NCBI RefSeq assembly: GCF_032452875.1
Contig: NC_083869.1
Span: 121,774,001-121,838,000 of the forward strand
Length of the DNA stretch: 64,000 nucleotides
Reading direction: 5' to 3'
Source of the DNA: Bos javanicus
Taxonomy: Eukaryota > Chordata > Mammalia > Artiodactyla > Bovidae
Translations under genes and position numbers: made by a program
Part shown: positions 33,945 to 45,100 of the stretch, one piece after another
Position numbering within the stretch: the stretch's first letter is position 1
Layout of the letters: every line of letters begins with the position of its first letter
The notes under the pieces: model-generated
Told to the model about the DNA's origin: nothing
Seen by the model: only the letters and a program-made list of their open reading frames with translations
The model's database searches: none

Positions 33945-34285
33945 AAATGGAAATGAACCTATCTATGAGACAGAAATAGCCTCATAGACATAGAGAGCAG
34001 CCTTGTGGTTGCCGAGAGGAGAGTGGAGGGCGGATGCACTGGGAGCTTGGCTTAGCAGAAGCAAACTATTACATACAGAATGAATAAAAAGCAAGGTGCT
34101 ACTGTATAGCACAGGGAACTATACTCAATGTCCTTTGATAAGCTATAATGGAAAAGAATATTAAAAAACAATGTATTATATATATGTATAACTGAGTCAC
34201 TTTGCTATACAGCAGAAATAAACAAAACAATGCAAATCAACTACACTTCAATAAAATAAAATTAAATTAAAAAGAAAGTGGTCAT
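33945..34285 (+). repeat. Ruminant L1 3' end, sense
   Basis: 'cagccttgtggttgccgagagg', 'gtatagcacagggaactatactcaatgtcc' and 'aactacacttcaataaaataaaatt' are sense L1 3' UTR through to the tail. Confidence 0.88.
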
Positions 34286-34544
34286 TAAGAAGTGAAAAAA
34301 TAGCACCTATTAGGATGCAGAGTCATTAGGGGGTTTCTCCTAATGACTGGTGGGAGTGTAAGTTGGCACAAACACTTAGGAGCAAAGATGGGCTTTAGTG
34401 ATAAACATCAACATTTACCTGTTCTGAAGATTCTGACTTAAAACCTGCTGCCAGATGCAGACGTACAATTAAAATACACAGTCAGCATGACCACCTCAAC
34501 TTTACTTCTGATCATTGGGCATTAGGTTTTGATACAGGAACGGG

Positions 34545-35150
34545 CAACCTAGATCCCTAACATGGATAAGAGCCAGGACATAGAAGCAACTTAGACGTCC
34601 ATCGACAGATGAATGGATAAAGAAGTTGTGGTACACATATACAATGGAATATCACCCTGCCATAAAAGGTACGAATTTGAGTCAGTTCTACTAAGGTGGA
34701 TGAACCTTGAGTCTGATACACAGAGTGAAGTTATACAGAAAGAGAAAAACAAACATCATATACTAACGAATATATATGGAATCTAGAAAAATGGTGCTGA
34801 TGAAACTATTTGCAGAGCAGCAATAGAGACACAGACACAGAGAACAAACTTGTGGACTCAGTGAGGGAAGGAGAGAGTGGAATGGATTGAGAGAGTAGCA
34901 TTGAAACATATTACCTTATGTAAAATAGATAGCCGGTGGGAATTTGTCCTGTGACGCAGGGAGCTCAACCTGGTGCTGTGTGGCAACCTAGAGGGTCGGG
35001 ATGGAATGGGGTTTAGGGAGAGGTTCAGGAGGGAGGGGACATGTGTATACCTATGGCTGATTCATGTTGATGTAATGACAGAAACTCACATAACGTTTTA
35101 AAGCAATTATCTTCCAATTAAAAATAAATAATTTGTTTTTAAAAAACAAG
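34545..35150 (+). repeat. Ruminant L1 ORF2 end and 3' UTR, sense
   Basis: 'gccaggacatagaagcaacttagacgtccatcg' to 'acacagagtgaagttatac' is the C-terminal part of L1 ORF2, damaged. The G-rich tract at 34990-35040 and the tail 'aattatcttccaattaaaaataaat' complete it. The 34285-34545 interval before it may be diverged L1. Confidence 0.85.
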
Positions 35151-35191
35151 AAAAAAAAATGACTGAAGTTTCAGGTTAAGAAGGAATTAAA

Positions 35192-35360
35192 AGGAGACTT
35201 CCCTGTTGGTCCAGTGACTAAGACTCCATGCTCCCAGTGTAGAGGGCCTGGGTTTAATCCTTGGTCAGGGAACAAGATCTCACACACTGCAAACAAAAGA
35301 TCCTACGTGCCGAAACTACGACCTGGTGCAGCCAAATACACAAATATTTTTTTTTAAGTC
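35192..35360 (+). repeat. CHR-type SINE
   Basis: 'gagacttccctgttggtccagtgac' head, 'gggtttaatccttggtcaggg' and 'gacctggtgcagccaaatac' end, followed by a T-run. Confidence 0.88.
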
Positions 35361-35684
35361 ATAAAAAGAGAAGGAATTAAAAGAACAATAGTAAGCCAAA
35401 GGAAGCAGAAGAAATTACATAATGAGAGAAAGAGCAGAAGGTAATGAAATAGAAAATACAATGGCAAAAACAAAACAAAAGCCCAGAGAAAATAAACAAA
35501 AATCTAATTATTAAACAAAACAAAACATAGAAAGACTGATCAGGAGAGAGAGAAAGAGAAAAAGCACAAATAAACAGTATTAGGAATGAAAAGTGGATGA
35601 TAACTCTGATACAACAGAGATTTTTTTTGACTCATGGGAATACTATGAACAACTTTGTGCCGTACTATGAACAACTTTGAAAAC

Positions 35685-36445
35685 CTAGGCTGCTATCAAA
35701 AAGTCTACAAACAATAAATGCTGGAGAGGGTGCAAAGAAAAAGGAACCCTCTTACACTGTTGGTGGGAATGCAAACTAGTACAGCCACTATGCAGAACAG
35801 TGTGGAGATTCCTTAAAAAACTGGAAATAGAACTGCCATACGACTCAGCAATCCCACTACTGGGCATACACACCGAAGAAACCAGAATTGAAAGAGACAC
35901 ATGTACCCCAATATTCATCACAGCACTGTTTACAACAGCCAGGACATGGAAGCAACCTAGATGTCCATTGGCAGACGAATGGATAAGAAAGCTGTGGTAC
36001 ATAAACACAATGGAGTATTACTCAGCCATTAAAAAGAATACATTTGAATCAGTTCTAATGAGGTGGATGAAACTGGAGCCTATTACACAGAGTGAAGTAA
36101 GCCAGAAAGAAAAACACCAATACAGTATATTAATGCATATATATGGAATTTAGAAATATGGGAATGATGACCCTATATGTGAGACAGCAAAAGAGACACA
36201 GATGTAAAGAACAGTCTTTTGGACTCTGTGGGAAAAGGCGAGGGTGGGATGATTTCAGAGGGTAGTGTTGAAATGTGTATATTATCATATGTGAAGCAAA
36301 TTGCTGGTCCAGGTTTGATGCATGAGACAGGGTGCTCAGGGATGGTGCACTGGGATGACCCAGAGGGATGGGATGGGGAGGGAGGTGGGAGGGGGGTTCT
36401 GGATGGGGAGCACATGTAAAAATAAATAAATTTGAAAATCAAGAT
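35685..36445 (+). pseudogene. L1 ORF2 C-terminus plus 3' UTR
   Basis: The frame to the stop at 36153 is intact for roughly 150 codons. It contains HCWWECKLVQPL upstream of the frame's first Met (35800), then VWRFLKKLEIELPYD and ARTWKQPRCPLADEW, which are landmarks of the L1 ORF2p C-terminal region. Endonuclease and RT domains are missing, so this is a 5'-truncated copy. The 3' UTR with a G-rich tract (36365-36410) and an aaaataaataaatt tail follows. It is one of the youngest-looking L1 pieces here. Confidence 0.88.
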
Positions 36446-36454
36446 AGACATAAA

Positions 36455-37925
36455 ACATAAACTACTAAAATTGGTTCAAAAAGAAAAAGAACTGAATAGA
36501 TCAATAGTCATTTAATAAATCAAGCTAGTAGTAAAATGTCTCATTGGCCAGTGGCACCATATAATTTTCCAGTGAATTTCACCAAATGTTATAAGGAGTA
36601 GAAAATCTTCATACAATGTTACAGATACTATAAAAAAAAGGAAATCTACCTGATTCATATTATAAGACTAGTACAAACTTGACCCTAAAACTAGAGAAGG
36701 CAGAATAAGAAAATAAATCTTTAACCTATTTTCTTATAAACATAGATGCAAAAACCCTGCTGAACTGTATTAAATCAAATGTGGTGGTGTTTTTTTTTTT
36801 TTTAAATCATACTTAGCTAAGGACTGTATTAGTAATGCAAAGATGGTTCAACATTAGAAAATGTTATCAATGCATTTTATTGCATTGTTTTAGGTAGAAA
36901 GGTATCAAAAGATGTGGAGCAAACATACAATAAAATTTGCCTCATTAGTGAAAACAGTATTTAGTAATAATAACAGAAGGGAATTTCCTTAATGTAATAT
37001 ATATTACCTACCAAAAGTCTACAGCAAAAATTGTGAAACTTTAGAAATTTACCATTTAAGTAAAGAAAAAAAATTCCCATGCATCTATTCAAAATGGCAC
37101 TATAAGTGCTACACAATGCAGGAAGATTAGAAAAAGAAATATGACATATAATGAAAATGCAGTCTAAATAAAAGATATCAAATAAAAAAGGGAACTATAA
37201 CTCTAATGCAATACAAGATGAAATTGTCATTATTTTCAGACTTAATGATCACACAGTTACATATAATTATAAGAAACCAATAGAAAAAATATTACAATTA
37301 ATGAGAGAGTTCAGCAAAATTTCTGGATACACAGTCCACAAAATATAACTGTCTTCCTTTTCATTGGTAATAAACAAGTGGAAAAGTAAGAAGAAAAAAG
37401 AGCAACAAAGATTACAGAGCACAAAATAACTTAATAAAAATGCACAATATTTTGGTGGAGAAAAATCACAAAATTGAATTGAAAGTATGGAGAGAAATAA
37501 ATCAAATTTATAGGTTAGAAGACTCAGTATGATACATATTCAGTTATACCCCCAATCTGTACATTCAATGAAATTTTAGTATAAATCCAAACAGAATTCT
37601 TCAGGGAACTTGAAAAAATAGTTCTACCATTCATATGGAAGAATAAAGGTATGTAGACAGCTAAGACAATTATGAAAAATAGGAACCAAGCTGGGGATAG
37701 GACTTGCCCCCGAGGTATTAAGATGTTATCAGAAGACCATAGTATTAAAGTAATGGCATATTAGTTAGGAATAGACAACCTGATCACTAGAACAGAAGAA
37801 AGAATCCAGAAATAAACCCAGGCATTACTGGGAACAAGGTATACATCAGAGATGTCATCAATCAGTGGAGGAATCAGCAAACAGTTCATTGGGCATTGGG
37901 CCAAAACCTGGCAAAACTGTACCTT
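36455..37925 (+). pseudogene. Old L1 ORF2 remnant
   Basis: Sense but riddled with stops. 'gcaaagatggttcaacattagaaa', 'ccaaacagaattcttcaggg' and 'agaatccagaaataaaccc' are L1 ORF2 landmarks in the right order over about 1.4 kb. It represents an older L1 than the one directly to its left. Confidence 0.7.
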
Positions 37926-38049
37926 GATCATTTTGTATGACAAGACATTTAGAATATCAGGAGACAGTGAGACCTGCTGGGTTTTTAAACCAATTTACTA
38001 AAGGTAAATTAAAAGAGGTAAACATAGGATTAATATAGGTTAAGGATTT

Positions 38050-38175
38050 AGACCATATACCCAGCACTCGGTTTCCCTCATTAACATATTTTTGCTTTTT
38101 AAATTCAACATCATGTCTTTGAGATATTGGATAGGCTAAAAAGTTTGTTCGGGTTTTTCCGTAACAGAGTATGGA
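38050..38175 (+). repeat. Duplicated segment A with mariner terminus
   Basis: 'ccatatacccagcactc' to 'aaattcaacatcatg', then a mariner-like end 'ttggataggctaaaaagttt' after TA (38125-38126). The same order occurs at 38595-38746 (segment B). Here the right mariner end cannot be recognised. Confidence 0.7.
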
Positions 38176-38594
38176 AACCTTGGCTTGAAATAGCACTGTT
38201 TGTATCAGTCACCATTGCCCTTTTATCCTCTATGCCATGTGATACCTCTGCTTCTCCTTTCCTTGTCCAATTGTGGGAGACTTTCATTATCTAAATGGGC
38301 CAGAAAAATAGTCTACTTGGTCTTAATGGCCCTGGTCCATGTCTCTGCCATCAGGACCAGGACATTCCACGGTGGGAAGTCATCTTCAAAAATTTTTCTT
38401 TAGAGCAGTAATTGTGGTCATTGGTAACATCCAATCTCACCTCTTAACCTCATTTGTGACCTTGACAGCCATATAATGAGAGTTTTCAATATGGATCACA
38501 CTACAGCTTCCTTTTTTTTTCTTAAAGTAGATTTTATTTTCTAGAAGAGTTTTAGATTTGGAGGGGGAAAAAATGAAGATTGGTACAGAGAGTT

Positions 38595-38746
38595 TCCATA
38601 TACCCAGCACTCAATTTCCTTCATTAACATTTTCTTGCTTTCTAAATTCAACATAATGTTTTTAACATCCAACATCTTTATTGGATTGGCTAAAAAGTTT
38701 GTTTGGGTTTTTTCATAACATCATATGAACTTTTTGGTCAACCCAA
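38595..38746 (+). repeat. Duplicated segment B with mariner MITE
   Basis: The same flanking text as segment A, followed by a 66-bp miniature mariner (38681-38746). The MITE has ends ttggattggctaaaaagttt and, in reverse complement, ttgggttgaccaaaaagttc, and lies between TA dinucleotides. Confidence 0.8.
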
Positions 38747-38907
38747 TATTTAAATGTATTAATTCTAACAATGTAGTAATCCCATTGAGTGGAAGCTTCT
38801 TATGGTCTCACATGGCACAAGTTTCATGCTGGGGAATTTCATCTACCTCTCAGTCAAATCTCTAGTTCTGCAGTGAAAGTATTTACATAGTCATAATGTT
38901 ATAAATG

Positions 38908-39123
38908 GGGCTTCCCTGGTGGCTCAGTGGTAAAGAATCCACCTGCCAATGCAGGAGACATGGGTTCTATCCCTAGGTGGGGAAGATCCCCTGGAGGAGG
39001 GAATGGTAACCCACTTCAGTGTTCTTGCCTGGAGAATCCCATGGACAGAGGATTATGATTGATTGACTGGCAGGTTACAGTCAATGGTTTTGCAGAGTTG
39101 GACATGAGTGAGCAACTAACACA
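38908..39123 (+). repeat. Bov-tA SINE
   Basis: The head 'gcttccctggtggctcagtgg', then the body to 'ggacatgagtgagcaactaac'. It contains a small internal change ('gattatgattgattgac'). Confidence 0.92.
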
Positions 39124-39190
39124 CGACAACTAGAGAGAACCTGTGCAATCAAGACCCAGAGCAGCCAGGAATAAATTAATTATTTTAAAA
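39124..39190 (+). repeat. CHR 3' end fragment
   Basis: 'acaactagagagaacctgtgcaatc' and 'agagcagcc' with an aataaattaatt tail. It abuts the Bov-tA directly. Confidence 0.7.
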
Positions 39191-39199
39191 AGTCAGCAA

Positions 39200-39395
39200 C
39201 ATTTCTTTTAAAAAAGATACATAAATGTATTTGGCTGCACTGAGTCTTAGTTGTGGCATCCACCATCTTTAGTTGCAGCCTGGGAACTCTTAATTATCGC
39301 ATGTGGGATCTAGTTCCCTGACTAGGGATCAAACCCAGGCCCCCTGCATTGGGAGTGTGGAGTCTTAGCCACTGGACCACCAGGGAAGTCCCAGA
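39200..39395 (-). repeat. CHR-type SINE
   Basis: Antisense from 'tttggctgcactgagtcttag' to 'ccactggaccaccagggaagtccc'. Confidence 0.88.
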
Positions 39396-39766
39396 TGGAA
39401 AATATTTTTTAAAAAATTTCAAGAAAGACTCCAAAAGCAAAATTTGGATTTCTTAAGCACATGCAAGATATTCATACAGCATTTACACTGTACAAGGAAT
39501 CATAAGCAGTCTAGAGATGACAAAGTATTTGGGAGGATGTACATAGGTTACATACAATGGCTATGCCATTTGGTATAAGGGACTTGAGGATTCCAGAATT
39601 CTGGTGTGCCTGAGATTTGGAGAACCAAATTCCCCAGGCAAAGGGACGACTGTAATAGCAACTAGTCGAAAAACAAAAAAAATATAAATATAAAAGACAA
39701 AAACTGGGAGGAGCAAAGAGGAAGGATTGGTAATGAAATCACACAGCAGTTAGTCAATAGATACTG

Positions 39767-39833
39767 TTAGCCTGGCGAGCTGCAGTCCACGGGGTGGCAA
39801 GGAGAGGAACACAACTGAGCGACTGAACAACAA
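39767..39833 (+). repeat. Bov-A/BovB 3' tail fragment
   Basis: 'gcctggcgagctgcagtccac' to 'aactgagcgactgaacaac': only the last ~65 bp of a Bov-type element, 5'-truncated. Confidence 0.75.
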
Positions 39834-40139
39834 AGACATTAATAAACCAAGGAATAGAAGTATGAGTATATTATTCATAGTCACATGAATAAAAAAAGAA
39901 AGAAAGTTGTTCCCAAGAGCTGGGCAAGTGAGAAGACATTTTTAGGTTTTAATTCCTAAACTTTCTGTTGGGGTTGGGTGTTGCATGTTCATCTACGTGA
40001 ATTATATTTGAGACAACAATAATTAAAATAAGTAATTGAGGAAAAAATCTAGATTTGATTCTGATATTCCTCTAGAGGTTCAGGTACTTTCAGAAACGCC
40101 CCGTTGCCATAGGATCAACATGAAACTCTCACGCAGGCA

Positions 40140-40300
40140 TTCAAGGCCCTTTCTCGTCAGGCACTTCCTCCCGGAAGCCCTTGGGTGGAAGAGGGCGCCC
40201 TCTGCCGGAGCAGCGACGCCAGCACGCCCGAGGTCCCGCCCTTTGCGTATCAACAGACTCCGCCCCCAGCCCTCGGGGGCTCTTGGCATCATGTGATCTC
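40140..40300 (+). promoter_or_regulatory. SPOCD1: SPOCD1 promoter, CpG-rich, TATA-less
   Basis: About 11 CpGs fall within 40170-40275 against a CpG-poor background. Visible motifs are an inverted pair of ETS cores ACTTCCTCCCGGAAG (40163-40177), a CTCF-like site GGCGCCCTCTGCCGG (40194-40208), a GC box CTCCGCCCCC (about 40258-40267) and an E-box CATGTG (40290-40295). There is no TATA box. Transcription probably starts in 40210-40300, just upstream of the noncoding exon 1. This is inferred from position and composition. No transcript evidence was available. Confidence 0.65.
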
Positions 40301-40361
40301 AGCCCATTTACACCTGGGTGTCGAACCCCAAGAAGGGGAGCCCAGAGACCCCAGACCCCAG
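40260..40361 (+). other. SPOCD1: SPOCD1 exon 1, noncoding (start approximate)
   Basis: A strong donor, CAG|GTGAGA, sits after 40361 immediately downstream of the CpG-rich promoter. The first ATG that continues into the large open frame is in the next exon, so this exon is 5' UTR. Its start is a guess. Confidence 0.55.
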
Positions 40362-40539
40362 GTGAGAGCGAGTGGGTCGGTGGGTTCTGGGTTCCCTGAG
40401 AGGTGGGAGACTGCCTGGTCAGGCTGGGAACGTAATTGGGAATATCTGTCAGGCGCGGCCCGATGTGAGGGTGATGGACAATTAACATGGGTGATTTAGA
40501 GCTGGGCTTTTTTTCGGGGACCGAATCCCGGGTCTTCCA

Positions 40540-40660
40540 CTTTTTATCTGCGCGTGGCCTTGGGCGAGCCACTGGATATCAGTTTCCTCGCCTGTGGCTG
40601 CCAGCATGAAATGAAATAATGCACAGAAGTACATAATTCATAAATGGTAACTGTTGCCTT
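40540..40660 (+). repeat. MIR in SPOCD1 intron 1
   Basis: 'ggccttgggcgagccactgg' and 'gcagatcagtttcctcgcc'-like text followed by 'gaaatgaaataatgcacagaag' is a sense MIR. Confidence 0.7.
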
Positions 40661-40915
40661 TAAAGCTCATACAAGCAAATGTGTGAACTCTCAGAAGAGG
40701 GGAAGACTTTATAAAAGGTGGCTGTAGCTCAACCCTGTTTGAAGACAGGCCTCCCCTCCCTCACCTGGGGCAGTGTGTCCCGCTGGGGTGCTTATGTCAG
40801 TGGTTCCTGGGTGCCCTGGAGGTGCCACCTATAAGGGAGGCTGCCTCTGAGGTTCCCATTGGCCTGGTGTCCTGAGTGGGCCAGCAGGTCAGACCCCCCT
40901 CTTATCTCCTCACAG

Positions 40916-42122
40916 GGCCTGCCTTCTGTATTGGGCCCCTGGAGGCGAAGAGACGTGTCTCACTCAGGAGGCAGCTCCAGCGGGTCCCAGCACAGAGGAC
41001 CCCGTTCTCAGTCCCCTCAACAGCCTTGGGCTTTTCCAGGAGGACATGGAAGAAACCAGCTCCATGTCAGGCCTGGCACCAGACCTGTCAGGAGAGAGCT
41101 CGGGGGACCCCGTTTGTGCTGGCTGTGGGAAGAGGGTCCTCAGGGAAGAGTCTTGTCAAGGTGCCAGCTCCCAGGCAGTGGGTGCTCCTGGGGCTAGCCC
41201 AGAGGCCACGGCCCATCCAGTGGTCCTGGGGCTGCAAACTGTGGGACAGAACCGGAATTCAGTGCCCAGCTCCAGGCTCCGCCGTCAGCTGCCCACAGAG
41301 CCTGCCCAGGGGAGGGCTCAGGGCCTCAAGAGGGTCCAGATTATTCTGCACGATGTCTTAGCTGGAAGTTGTCCCAGGAATCTTTGTAGTGGGTGTGTGG
41401 GGGCAAGAAAGAAAAGCAGGAAGTCTGAGACCCCCTCAGAGGGTCAGGAAGGTAGCTTCTTATGGCTTGGTCAGAGTGGGGACAAGCCCAAGGCTGTGGG
41501 AGACTCCCTGCAAGGTGCTGACGTGGCGTCCTTGGGAGGCCCGTGCAGTCCTCTCTCTTGCAAGGACACTGGGTCTGGGCCTGGACACCCAGGTGGAGGT
41601 TGGGTGGACTGTGACTCAGGGATTGAGAAGTTTGAATATTTGCCCACTGTAAGGGGTGGGACCCCGCCAGGCAGCCCCTGTGACCCTGTGAGCTTCCCTG
41701 TGCCCACTGGAGGACCGTCACTTCAGCTAGCTGCCCAGGATCCTCTCCAGAGCCCTGAGCTGTGCCTGGGAGGGTCTGGAAAGGCTTCCACAGCACAGCA
41801 AGAAGCTGAGCACATCATGAGGCCTGGTGATGGTGATGGCCATGGTGCTTCACACAACCAGGAGGAGCTGGAGGTCGTGGCTCGACCAGTGTCTGGGGGG
41901 AGGCCAGGGCAGGGACTTGGTGACACCCCCTCCAGCTTCCTGGAGCCTGTAGCCAGCAAGGCTAGCTCAGGCCCATCCATGAGGCAGAGAAATTCCAAGT
42001 GTGCTAAACAGTTGAAAATGGACCCAGTGCCTGGTGCCCAGGATCAGGGCACTAACAGATGGCCAGACAGCTCCAACCAGGACCAAACAGAAGAATCCAG
42101 CCCAGGAAGTGGCCCCAGACTG
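40916..42122 (+). CDS. SPOCD1: SPOCD1 exon 2 (5' UTR plus first 359 codons)
   Basis: The acceptor ...tctcctcacag ends at 40915 and the donor CTG|GTAAGT follows 42122. The first ATG of the exon, at 41046, has a good Kozak context (G at -3, G at +4) and opens 359 codons, ending exactly in phase 0. The frame is also open upstream of the ATG but has no earlier Met. The protein is rich in S, G, P and Q, with Cys pairs CAGC (24-27) and CSGC (114-117) followed by the basic RKKSRK (121-126). There is no known fold. Low complexity and fast divergence are usual for the N-terminus of this protein. Other long frames in this exon are shadows. Confidence 0.85.
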
Positions 42123-45100
42123 GTAAGTTGACTCTGAGAGGTTGGGATGGGAAGGGCATCATTATCTTTTGGTGTCAGTGAGTCTTGTGTTCAAATCCTA
42201 TCTCTGCCCACTTCCTAGTTGAGTGGCCCTGGAATATTTTTTAAACTGTTTCCTCATGTGTGAAAAGGGAATTCTAGTTCCACTTTAATGGGATTGTTTT
42301 GAGGAGAAATGAGATGATGATGTGAAATAATGTACTTAGCACAGCATAAGGCACAAGGTAAATCTATTTATGTTAAATGTGCTTTTCCTTGAGTGTAACA
42401 ATAGTCCTGTGAGATAGGCATTAGCCCTATATTCCCAGGGGAAGCTGAGGCTAAGAGAAGTTAACAAAGTTTTCCAAGCTCACACAGCAAGGGAGTCAGT
42501 CCCTAGCCATGTTCCCTGTATTCACTGCTTCCCTTTTTCCATTGTTCTTTTATTGATGCTAATAATTGTCATTTTATTAATATAATCATGGTCAATATGT
42601 TTATATACCAAGGGCAGAAGATGGCATTGCTGTGTTTGATGTATATTTCTGACATAGTTGAATTTTTTTTAAATTGAAGCATCATGTTAGTTTCAGATGT
42701 ACAGCATAGTGATTCAATTATATAAGAGTCGGACACGACTGAACGACTGAACTGAACTGAATATATATGTATATATATGTTCTTTTCAGATTCTTTTCCC
42801 TTATAGGTTATTACAAAATATTGAGTATAGTTTCCTGTTTTATATAGTAGCTCCTTGTTGGTTATCTATTTTATATATCATAGTCACATAGTTGAATTTT
42901 TATCACCTCTATAGAATATGTGTTGTGTGCTGAGTGCTTTTGATTTAGTCTTCACATGAAGCCCAGAGAGGTGAGGTTACAGGCCCAGGGTCTCACAGCT
43001 GGTAAAGGACAGAGCCAGTATGCAGACCCAGGCAGCCTGTCCAGAACGCTTACTGCACTCCTGCTATGTGCATTCCCACCACCATTGCAGTAGTAAAGGC
43101 CCCTGGCATGCTTACTACATGCTGGGCACTGTTCCCAAGCACTTACCTTCAGTCTCCTAACACCCTTACAGAGAAGATGCTGTTGCTATATACCCATTTT
43201 AATGATGCAGACACTGAGGCTCGGACAGGTAAAGTGAGTATGTCAAGGTCAAACAAGCAAATTAGTTGAACTAGGATAGGAACCAATGAGCTGTGGTGAT
43301 AAATGCCTGTGGTGATTTATCACTATTTGATACTATAATTACATTAGAGATGCTATTACATTATCTGTGTAAATATCACTCAAAACGTTCATTTTTAATT
43401 AAAAAATGAATACATGTTTATCATAGAAATTAAAGAAGAAATAAAAATCCCCATAATGCCAACAACATTCAGAGCTATCTCCTGTTGACATTTTGGTGTA
43501 TATGTCCTTTCTTCCATCTTTTTCATGTACATATATATCTTTTCTTTGCCTAGAAATGGGATCATGCAGATCAAAATTTATAACTTGATTTTTTAGGTAT
43601 TAAAAATTGTTTCTACAGTGAATTTGTTGACATAGAATGAGGAAATCCCTTTTAATGTCTCCTGACCCAGTTGCCCTTTGTTTGATATTAATGGTTAGCA
43701 TTCTTCCAGTCTTCTTTTTTATGAACTTCTGTACATATATGATGGAGAAGGCAATGGCACCCCACTCCAGTACTTTTGCCTGGAAAATCCCATGGACAGA
43801 GGAGCCTGGTTGGCTGCTGTCTATGGGGTTGCACAGAGTCGGACACGACTAAAGCGACGCAGCAGCAGCAGCATACGTATATGAACATCTTATATTGATC
43901 GAACCTTTTTATATATAAGTAGGCTCATGCCGTGCCTCATTGTTCTGGGACTTCTACTTTGATTTTCAGATGCTTTAGAGTTTGAAGACGTTTCCAAGTT
44001 GGCAAATCTGTGCTTTCCCTGAACTCTGCATCATGTCTGTCTACAGGCACTGCTGGGACCAGAGGGTGGGCTGGGACTTGCTTTTCTCATTTGTGGTCAC
44101 TGTCGTGTAGTTAAGAGCATGAAGCTCAGAAGCTGACAGATTGGCATTCAGGCCTGGCTTTGCTGCTGTCTGAATGTGACCTAGGCAAGCGGCCTCACCT
44201 TTCCAAGCATAATTTCCTCATCTGTAAAATAGAGGTAATAAATTACTTACTCATTGGGCAGTGGTAAGGGGCAGGTGAGATGACATGTCCTGTGTTCGGC
44301 ATTTAGCACAGTGCCTGGTACAAGAAAAATACTCAGAAATGTTACCTGTTGTTGACTATACATTGTCCTTCTCCAAGGACTGCCAGGGTGAACCCCTGTG
44401 CATCTGGCTTCTCCCCATTTCAGATTATCTATGTGGGCCAGATGCCCACAATTGGGATTCCTGGGTCTGCAGTGTTTTGAGGGGGTGTTTGAGTTTGGTG
44501 GTGGAGGCAGGTGCCTGCCCGTCTTGACAGGAAGCAACCCACGGCTGCTCTCTGCTTCAGTCCCATCCTTGACTCTGCGACATGGTCCCTCATCCCACAG
44601 CATCCCAACCAACCGGTTGCCATGGCAACTGGTGCCAGCTGCAGGAGAAGAATGGAGGCTGTGCTGCGACAGGGATGGGCAGGTGGTTGAGGCCAAGGCT
44701 GAGTAGGGTGTGGGCAGGTGTGGGCGTAGTGCCCAGCTGGTCTGGATCCCCTCTCAGGGCTCTGGCACCTTCTCCTGGAGACAGCTCGGCTCATATCAGG
44801 AGCAGATAGACAGGTTCAAGGTCAGGCTCTGCTTCTTACAACTGAGTGACTTTAGAGACATCTCTTCTCTGAATCTTAGTTGCCTCCTCTATGAAATGTC
44901 AGGGATCAGCTGGGCCCCAGAACTACTGGGAATCTGGTGTGAGAGGCTGGCTGTGTTGTGTTCTTTTGGTTTGAGATTGAGATTCTTGGAGGAGGGTGGA
45001 GAAGTTGGTTTGACCCCCAGGGTGGTTAGTGAGATCTGGAGCCACTCTGTGGCTGGGATACCAGGAGGCGTGGGACAGGCAGCTCTGCCAGGGCCCCCTG

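Noticed and set aside
35800..36153. 117-codon open frame as a host gene
   Set aside because: It is the C-terminus of L1 ORF2p in a truncated L1.
40876..41361. 161-codon frame overlapping SPOCD1 exon 2
   Set aside because: It begins upstream of the acceptor at 40915 and ends inside the exon, while the 359-codon frame joins in phase to later exons.
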